Positions 5,422 to 9,377 of a stretch of 9,377 nucleotides of DNA are shown piece by piece; position 1 is the first letter of the stretch, and each line of letters begins with the position of its first letter. Source of the stretch: JBBRLA01 sp038231615 (GTDB taxonomy: Bacteria > Myxococcota_A > Polyangia > Palsa-1104 > JAEUJZ01). The stretch covers positions 1-9,377 of the forward strand of contig JBBRLA010000320.1 in NCBI GenBank assembly GCA_038231615.1, written 5' to 3'. Below the pieces are notes generated by a model that saw only the letters and a list, made by a program, of their open reading frames with translations, was not told the origin of the DNA and did not search any database. The position numbers and the translations under genes were made by a program.

Positions 5422-6930
5422 ATGGGTGGTATCTTTACAACCACGTTCCTCGGCCACCAGGGGTGGATGTTCCGCTCTGCGCGCTCGTGCATCCTGGTCG
5501 ATCCCCTCCTGTGCGAGGAGTTCGGCCACGCCCACGCTCTGTCCTACCGGGTCTTTCCGCCGCGCATCCTCAAGCCGGCGGCGTTCCCCCGTCTTTCCGC
5601 CGTGATCCTGACCCATGAGCACGACGATCACTTTGACATCCCCTCGCTGGCGCAGATCGATCGCCGCGTCCCGGTGTTCCTCTCGTCGCGCTCCTCGATG
5701 GCCGGGGTGCGCATCCTTGGCGAGATGGGTTTTGCCGTGCATCCACTGATCCCCGGCGCCGTGTTCGAGTTTGGCGAATTGGAGGTCGTCCCCTTGTGCG
5801 GGGACCATCTCAACTCGAACACGGGAGACGAATGGGACACCCTGCCCTTCCTGGTGCGCCACACCCGGGGGGCGGGCAGTTTCTTCTCCACGGTGGACGT
5901 GAAGATGATGCAGTCCCACATCGACATTGTCCGCGGCCGGGTCCCGCGGCCGGGCATCGTCGGCTGGACCAACAACGCCCAGGACTGGAGCCACGTGGCC
6001 TCCTTCCTGCCCGAACGGGGCGATTCGACGGATCCGGCCATCGCCCGCATGCGCGCCGGACACGCCCTGATCGCCGCGGGCTGGGGGACGCCGGCCGCCA
6101 TGCTCATGTGCGCCGGCGGGTTCTCGTTCCATGGCGAGCGCAGCTGGCTGAACCAGCGGGTCTTTTGCGTCGACGCCGACCGAGTATGCCAGAGCATGGA
6201 GACCTTATACCGGCCGCAGCGTTTCTTCGCCGCGCGCCCCGGCCAGACCTTCCACATGGAGAACAACCGACTCAAAGGGGTGGATGACGACACGCCCTTT
6301 TTGCACCTCGCCCCGAAGGCGACCTGGCCCTCCCGGGCCATCGTGCCCATGACCACCTTCCCCGACTACCAGCCGGCCACCGGCAAAAAGGGCATCGGCA
6401 CCGACGAAGTCGAGCTGCTGAAGCGGCGCCTGACGGAGTTTGCCGGGTGTCTTTTGGGCGGCGTCGTCTTTAAGGGCCTCTACTCGATGCTGAGCGTGGA
6501 GGCGATGGGCCGGATGCACACCTTCGCCTTCGTCCTGCGACAGGACCCGGGCCAGAAGCCCCTGGTGTTCGAATACAACCCCAACGGGTGCACCTTTGAC
6601 AGTGTACAGCGCAGCGAAGCGCCGTCCATCGACAGCGCGCAGCGCGGCGACGCGGACCCCAGGGAGATGTACCTGGCCGGCATGGAGTGCTGGGCCGGCG
6701 ACCTTCTGGCGGTGCTCGGCGGCGAGATCGGCCCCCTGTGCCTGGTCTTCGGCCGCGCCTTCCTGTGGAACGCCTTGCCGGACCAGTTCAACTTCGATCT
6801 GTTCAGCGAACTGTTCCGCTTCAACCACCCGTTGCGCCGCCCCGAAGAGGTTTACCAGATATACCAGCGCCTGTGGACCCAGCACCGGCAGACCTCCCCG
6901 CCGGCCCCACCGATCCTGTCCCAGGAATGA
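5422..6930 (+). CDS. MBL-fold metallohydrolase (UlaG/CMAH-like architecture)
   Basis: This 502-residue protein has an N-terminal metallo-beta-lactamase fold. It opens with TFLGHQGWMF and ILVDPLL (8-30), the usual first strands of this fold, and carries the metal motif THEHDDHFD with H65, H67, D69 and H70 in HxHxDH. Likely later ligands are H129 (GDH) and D159 (STVD). Residues from about 330 form a separate C-terminal domain (GGVVFKGLYSMLSVEAMGRM, ECWAGDLLAVLGGEIGPLC, FRFNHPLRRPEEVYQIYQRL). This architecture resembles CMP-sialate-hydroxylase-like or UlaG-like MBL proteins, but the substrate is unknown. No signal peptide is seen, so it is probably cytoplasmic, unlike its neighbours. The start is ATG 5422: an in-frame stop at 5398-5400 excludes longer forms, and GAGAGG directly abuts the ATG, which is poor spacing. 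It is first of a plus-strand group. An imperfect 11-codon repeat lies near residues 392-413. Confidence 0.85.
   Translation: MGGIFTTTFLGHQGWMFRSARSCILVDPLLCEEFGHAHALSYRVFPPRILKPAAFPRLSAVILTHEHDDHFDIPSLAQIDRRVPVFLSSRSSMAGVRILGEMGFAVHPLIPGAVFEFGELEVVPLCGDHLNSNTGDEWDTLPFLVRHTRGAGSFFSTVDVKMMQSHIDIVRGRVPRPGIVGWTNNAQDWSHVASFLPERGDSTDPAIARMRAGHALIAAGWGTPAAMLMCAGGFSFHGERSWLNQRVFCVDADRVCQSMETLYRPQRFFAARPGQTFHMENNRLKGVDDDTPFLHLAPKATWPSRAIVPMTTFPDYQPATGKKGIGTDEVELLKRRLTEFAGCLLGGVVFKGLYSMLSVEAMGRMHTFAFVLRQDPGQKPLVFEYNPNGCTFDSVQRSEAPSIDSAQRGDADPREMYLAGMECWAGDLLAVLGGEIGPLCLVFGRAFLWNALPDQFNFDLFSELFRFNHPLRRPEEVYQIYQRLWTQHRQTSPPAPPILSQE
6598..6654. repeat. Imperfect 33-bp-period duplication in the metallohydrolase gene
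   Basis: The 24-bp segment at 6598-6621 and the one at 6631-6654 differ at five positions. They encode DSVQRSEA and DSAQRGDA. The duplication lies in a polar stretch of the C-terminal domain between two better-conserved-looking blocks, so it is probably an exposed loop that grew by local duplication. Confidence 0.6.
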
Positions 6931-6997
6931 ACCTCGGGGTTACTGAGACCCTACTCGGCCTGGGAGGTCTTCTATTCTGGTCCACGGGATGGACCTG

Positions 6998-7006
6998 TGC
7001 TACAAT
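6998..7006 (+). promoter_or_regulatory. Candidate extended -10 promoter for the Cys-rich lipoprotein
   Basis: TGcTACAAT at 6998-7006 is an extended -10 element with one mismatch to TGnTATAAT. The -35 position (around 6978-6983, TGGTCC) is poor, which extended -10 promoters tolerate. Transcription would begin about 7012-7014, at the preferred ATG 7014 itself. It may be coincidental, since the gene could also be co-transcribed with the metallohydrolase. Confidence 0.35.
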
Positions 7007-7013
7007 GTGCCCC

Positions 7014-7625
7014 ATGCGTCATCTTGCCATCGGTCAGATCCTCGCGATTGTCGCCACCCTCTGGGGCTGCTCGTCACCCGATTCACCAGGAGAGGATTTG
7101 TCACCGGGCGGCGGCGACATGCGCCCGATGGGCAGGGTCCCGGTCCAGCACCGGCCCATGGCCACGAGCTGCCCGATGGACCGGCCGGCGGGTACCATCA
7201 ACGCTGGCCTGACCGGCTGCAAGAGCGACGTGGAGTGCAACGACGCCACCAAGGGGAAAAACGGGCGCTGCGTGCAAAGCCGCATCGGCTACGTCTGCTC
7301 CTACGATGGGTGCTTCGCGGACCCTGACTGCGGCGGCAAGGTGTGCCAGTGCCGGGCCCCCGCCAAGGTCGCTTCCACCAACACCAACCACTGCCTGGGC
7401 GACAGCAACTGCGCGGTGGACGGCGACTGCGGCGCGGGCGGGTTTTGCTCCCCGACGCTGGGTACCTGCGGGAACTATACCGGGGTGGTCGCCTACCGTT
7501 GTCATACCCCGGGCGACCAGTGCATCGACGACGCCGACTGCACCACGGACGGCGGGTTCGGGTACTGCGCATACAATTCCCTGACCAGCACATGGCAGTG
7601 CAGCAGCACGCAGTGCGCCGGCTAG
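7014..7625 (+). CDS. Small cysteine-rich lipoprotein (C-x-x-D-x-[DE]-C modules)
   Basis: This 203-residue exported lipoprotein has a short signal (MRHLAIGQILAIVATLWGC) with C19 as lipid anchor. A Pro/Gly/Asp-rich spacer follows to about 50, then a Cys-rich region with 20 cysteines after C19, an even number consistent with ten disulfides. The modules read CKSDVEC (69-75), CFADPDC (100-106), CAVDGDC (133-139) and CIDDADC (170-176), each followed by a 'GxC'-type closing cysteine. Such repeats are common in secreted proteins of myxobacteria and may mediate binding at the surface; no catalytic motif is seen. ATG 7014 gives the cleanest lipoprotein signal but has no Shine-Dalgarno. ATG 7005 and ATG 6927 (ATGA overlap with the metallohydrolase stop) are in frame, but the latter adds 29 residues before the signal. 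Its 3' end overlaps the next gene. The function is unknown. Confidence 0.75.
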   Translation: MRHLAIGQILAIVATLWGCSSPDSPGEDLSPGGGDMRPMGRVPVQHRPMATSCPMDRPAGTINAGLTGCKSDVECNDATKGKNGRCVQSRIGYVCSYDGCFADPDCGGKVCQCRAPAKVASTNTNHCLGDSNCAVDGDCGAGGFCSPTLGTCGNYTGVVAYRCHTPGDQCIDDADCTTDGGFGYCAYNSLTSTWQCSSTQCAG

Positions 7626-8920
7626 ATCGGCTGCTCCTTCTGACGCTGGCGCTGGCGATGGGCGCCTGTGCCCAGGAGGGCGGTCGATCCGGCTATCTCG
7701 GGTACCTGAAGGACCGCGACACGCGCAGGCAGGCGCTGCTTTCCGCCCTATGGTACCGGGACAATGATTATGCCCGCCTGCGGCTGTCTCACTTCGCCAC
7801 CCAAGGAGACGACTCCTGGGACCGCCTGCCGATCTTCCTGCCCCGGGTCGCCCCGTTGCGCGGCCGTCCCGCCGGGCCAGAGATCTGGCAAGAGCTGGAT
7901 GCCGTCGTCCCGGATGCCCCGGACGCCGAAGCAGCCCAGGTCGAAGGCGCGCTTTTCCGGCTGGGTCAGGCGGCGTTCTTCAATTACCCGGCGCAGCTTG
8001 TCGACGGGTTCGAGCTGGCGCTGTCGTCGAAGGCGACCCAGGAGGCCTACGGCCTGTGGTATGGCAGGGTTTCGGTCGATGACCCGGCCCTGGCGCCGCG
8101 GCTTTCGGGCCTTCTGCGGGTGGGCCTGCCCTCGGGCGGCACGGCCCTTTCCCTGAGTTGCTCCACGTGCCACGCCGGTCCTTTTGCGGACCCCGGCGCC
8201 GACCTGGAACAGGTTGTGCCGGGTCGCGCCAACCAACGGCTGGACATCGGCCTGCTGGCCCAGGATCAGGCCCCCGCCGGCACGACGCTGCCCGCGGCAA
8301 AATGGGGGCCGGGTCGGGTTTCGGTCAGCCCGGAGGGTCTGGGCATTCCAGCAAACATTCCCGACCTGCGGGCGATCTTTGCCCAAACCTATTTGCATCA
8401 CGATGCGACCCTGCATCAGCAGGATGTCTTCTCGCTGGCGGTGCGGATCGAGACCCTCCTTTTGACCAACCTGCGCGGGGTGGCACCGCCGCCCGCGGTG
8501 GCGCTGGGGCTGGCGGTGTACCTGCGCACCCTTCGGCCCCCGGCCTCCCCTGCGGCCTCGATCGACTCGCACGGCGCGGGGCTCTTCGCGACCCATTGTG
8601 CCGGCTGCCACAGTACCCCGGACCACGGCGGCGAACCGGTCGCGCTTTCGACCATCGGGACCGATCCCGCCCTGGGCCGCAGCCCCGAGCGAGGCACCGG
8701 AACGTACCGCGTGCCGACCCTTTTGGGGGTCGCCTCTCGCGGCTCGCTGCTGCACGATGGGCGGATACCGGATGTGGGGGCCCTGCTGGACCCGGCCCGG
8801 CTGACTGCCGGCTACCGAAACGCGCTTCATGGCGATGGGCCCGTGCTGGGGCATGTCCATGGGCTGGAACTGGACCCCCAAGATCGGGCGGACCTGACCG
8901 CATTCGTATCGTCGCTTTAG
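7592..8920 (+). CDS. Di-haem c-type cytochrome lipoprotein (cytochrome c peroxidase/thiol-oxidoreductase-like)
   Basis: This 442-residue exported, probably lipidated protein has an RRLDR n-region, the hydrophobic run LLLLTLALAMGAC and lipid anchor C26. Two c-type haem sites are present: CSTCH (190-194) and CAGCH (336-340). The second domain reads like the C-terminal half of di-haem peroxidase or RoxA-related proteins: CAGCHSTPDHGG, then GTGTYRVPTLLGVASRGSLLHDGRIPD (368-394), LLDPARL, then GHVHGLELDPQDRADLTAFV (420-439). It probably moves electrons, or reduces peroxide or a similar substrate, at the outer envelope; the exact reaction is not visible. ATG 7592 overlaps the preceding gene by 34 nt. 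GTG 7613 is in frame, gives a tighter signal (MRRLDRLLLL) and a 13-nt overlap; neither has a clear ribosome binding site. The overlap implies co-transcription with the Cys-rich lipoprotein. Haem attachment needs a cytochrome c maturation system encoded elsewhere. Confidence 0.85.
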   Translation: MAVQQHAVRRLDRLLLLTLALAMGACAQEGGRSGYLGYLKDRDTRRQALLSALWYRDNDYARLRLSHFATQGDDSWDRLPIFLPRVAPLRGRPAGPEIWQELDAVVPDAPDAEAAQVEGALFRLGQAAFFNYPAQLVDGFELALSSKATQEAYGLWYGRVSVDDPALAPRLSGLLRVGLPSGGTALSLSCSTCHAGPFADPGADLEQVVPGRANQRLDIGLLAQDQAPAGTTLPAAKWGPGRVSVSPEGLGIPANIPDLRAIFAQTYLHHDATLHQQDVFSLAVRIETLLLTNLRGVAPPPAVALGLAVYLRTLRPPASPAASIDSHGAGLFATHCAGCHSTPDHGGEPVALSTIGTDPALGRSPERGTGTYRVPTLLGVASRGSLLHDGRIPDVGALLDPARLTAGYRNALHGDGPVLGHVHGLELDPQDRADLTAFVSSL

Positions 8921-8926
8921 GGCCCG

Positions 8927-9377
8927 TCACCCTGCCAGCACCGCCCCCATCGTCGCCAGGATGCGGCGCAGGCGGGACGAGTCTCTATCGGCGGTGAAGC
9001 AAGCCCCGGTAAGCTGACGCCGGATGGGGTACGTCTCGCGGTAGCGACGGAAAGCGGCGCCGCGCTCGAGAGCAGGCAGGATGGCGATGCGGCGCAGGGC
9101 GTCGTCGTCCGCAGTGATGTCGTAGCTCCCGCGGACCAGCTCGCGCAGGACTTCATCGCCGTCGCCGTCGCCGCCGTCGTATTTGCTGCCGGCAAGTCGC
9201 AGGTGCGTGCCATCCAGGGGGTTTTGCGGCAGCAGCGCCGCATCCGGTGCCCAGGAGGGCGGGACCCCCAGGTGTTTGCAGGCGGCCTCGTAGACCATCC
9301 GGGTGCCGTTGACCTTGCCCTCCAGGGAATGACCGGCGATGTGCGGGGTGGCCAGCAAGGCCGCGGCGACCAGGGCC
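8927..9377 (-). CDS. pdxB: Erythronate-4-phosphate dehydrogenase, C-terminal part (5' end outside window)
   Basis: About 150 C-terminal residues of PdxB are visible; the gene runs off the right edge. PdxB oxidises 4-phospho-D-erythronate with NAD in the deoxyxylulose-5-phosphate-dependent route to pyridoxal 5'-phosphate. The diagnostic stretch ATPHIAGHSLEGKVNGTRM carries the catalytic histidine of the D-2-hydroxyacid dehydrogenase family (codon 9346-9344). It is followed by the PdxB-specific C-terminal dimerisation region (DUF3410-like), with YDITADDDALRR matching the usual 'YDVRRDDAPLRK'. A GGDGDGDE insertion lies just before that motif, encoded by a GCCGTC-type micro-repeat. The stop (TGA 8929-8927) is only 6 nt from the stop of the di-haem cytochrome gene on the opposite strand, and no terminator hairpin is visible between them. 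A TTG at 9358 is internal, not the start. This is a housekeeping gene that marks the right edge of the accessory locus. Confidence 0.9.
   Translation of the reverse strand, partial: ALVAAALLATPHIAGHSLEGKVNGTRMVYEAACKHLGVPPSWAPDAALLPQNPLDGTHLRLAGSKYDGGDGDGDEVLRELVRGSYDITADDDALRRIAILPALERGAAFRRYRETYPIRRQLTGACFTADRDSSRLRRILATMGAVLAG
9156..9179. repeat. GCCGTC-type micro-repeat in pdxB
   Basis: The + strand reads TCGCCGTCGCCGTCGCCGCC then GTCG, a 6-bp repeat with one slipped unit. On the coding strand it encodes the acidic GGDGDGDE loop. It is likely slippage-prone but stays in frame. Confidence 0.55.

Noticed and set aside
6687..7013. N-terminal extension of the Cys-rich lipoprotein back into the metallohydrolase gene
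   Set aside because: The upstream codons overlap well-conserved-looking metallohydrolase sequence and read as Arg/Pro-rich shadow. A normal lipoprotein signal begins at 7014.
8905..8945. Terminator between the convergent di-haem cytochrome and pdxB stops
   Set aside because: No stem with a T-tract could be found in the 6-nt gap or its immediate flanks.
1..9377. CRISPR arrays, tRNA or rRNA genes, intact insertion sequences
   Set aside because: No regularly spaced repeats of CRISPR type, no cloverleaf or rRNA-like stretch, and no transposase with terminal repeats was seen. The only mobile-element hint is the short repeat island at 5183-5330.

Overview
The window is GC-rich DNA (except one AT-rich gap) that looks like a Gram-negative bacterium with an elaborate cell surface. 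Most of the gene products are predicted to be exported: three lipid-anchored proteins (two of them c-type cytochromes), one Tat substrate and one polytopic membrane protein. Cys-rich 'CxxDxDC'-type lipoproteins, haem lipoproteins, a DUF1501-like Tat protein and a strong sigma-54-type promoter together suggest Myxococcota or a related deltaproteobacterial lineage. That placement is inference, not proof.

Layout: 1-260 (+) is the C-terminal end of an unrecognised protein. 261-363 is a short convergent gap with two GC-rich hairpins. 364-5139 (-) is a tight three-gene operon, read right to left: a c-type cytochrome lipoprotein (3799-5139), a Tat-exported DUF1501-like protein (2031-3785) and a GT-C/TMTC-like membrane protein with C-terminal TPRs (364-2034). 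The genes are separated by 13 nt and then by a TTGA stop/start overlap. 5140-5421 is a divergent control region. It has an AT-rich core (28% GC over 5161-5280), a near-consensus sigma-54 promoter facing the operon, and two perfect inverted repeats. 5422-8920 (+) is a second group: an MBL-fold metallohydrolase, a small Cys-rich lipoprotein and a di-haem c-type lipoprotein that overlaps it. 8927-9377 (-) is the C-terminal part of pdxB (erythronate-4-phosphate dehydrogenase), a housekeeping vitamin B6 gene that converges on the cluster and cut by the window edge.

Reading: between the unrecognised fragment and pdxB lies an accessory locus of two divergent groups, each carrying a lipid-anchored c-type cytochrome plus an uncharacterised partner. 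The likely theme is redox chemistry or protein and glycan processing at the outer envelope. The minus-strand operon is probably under sigma-54/enhancer-binding-protein control. The substrate and physiological role cannot be read from the sequence.
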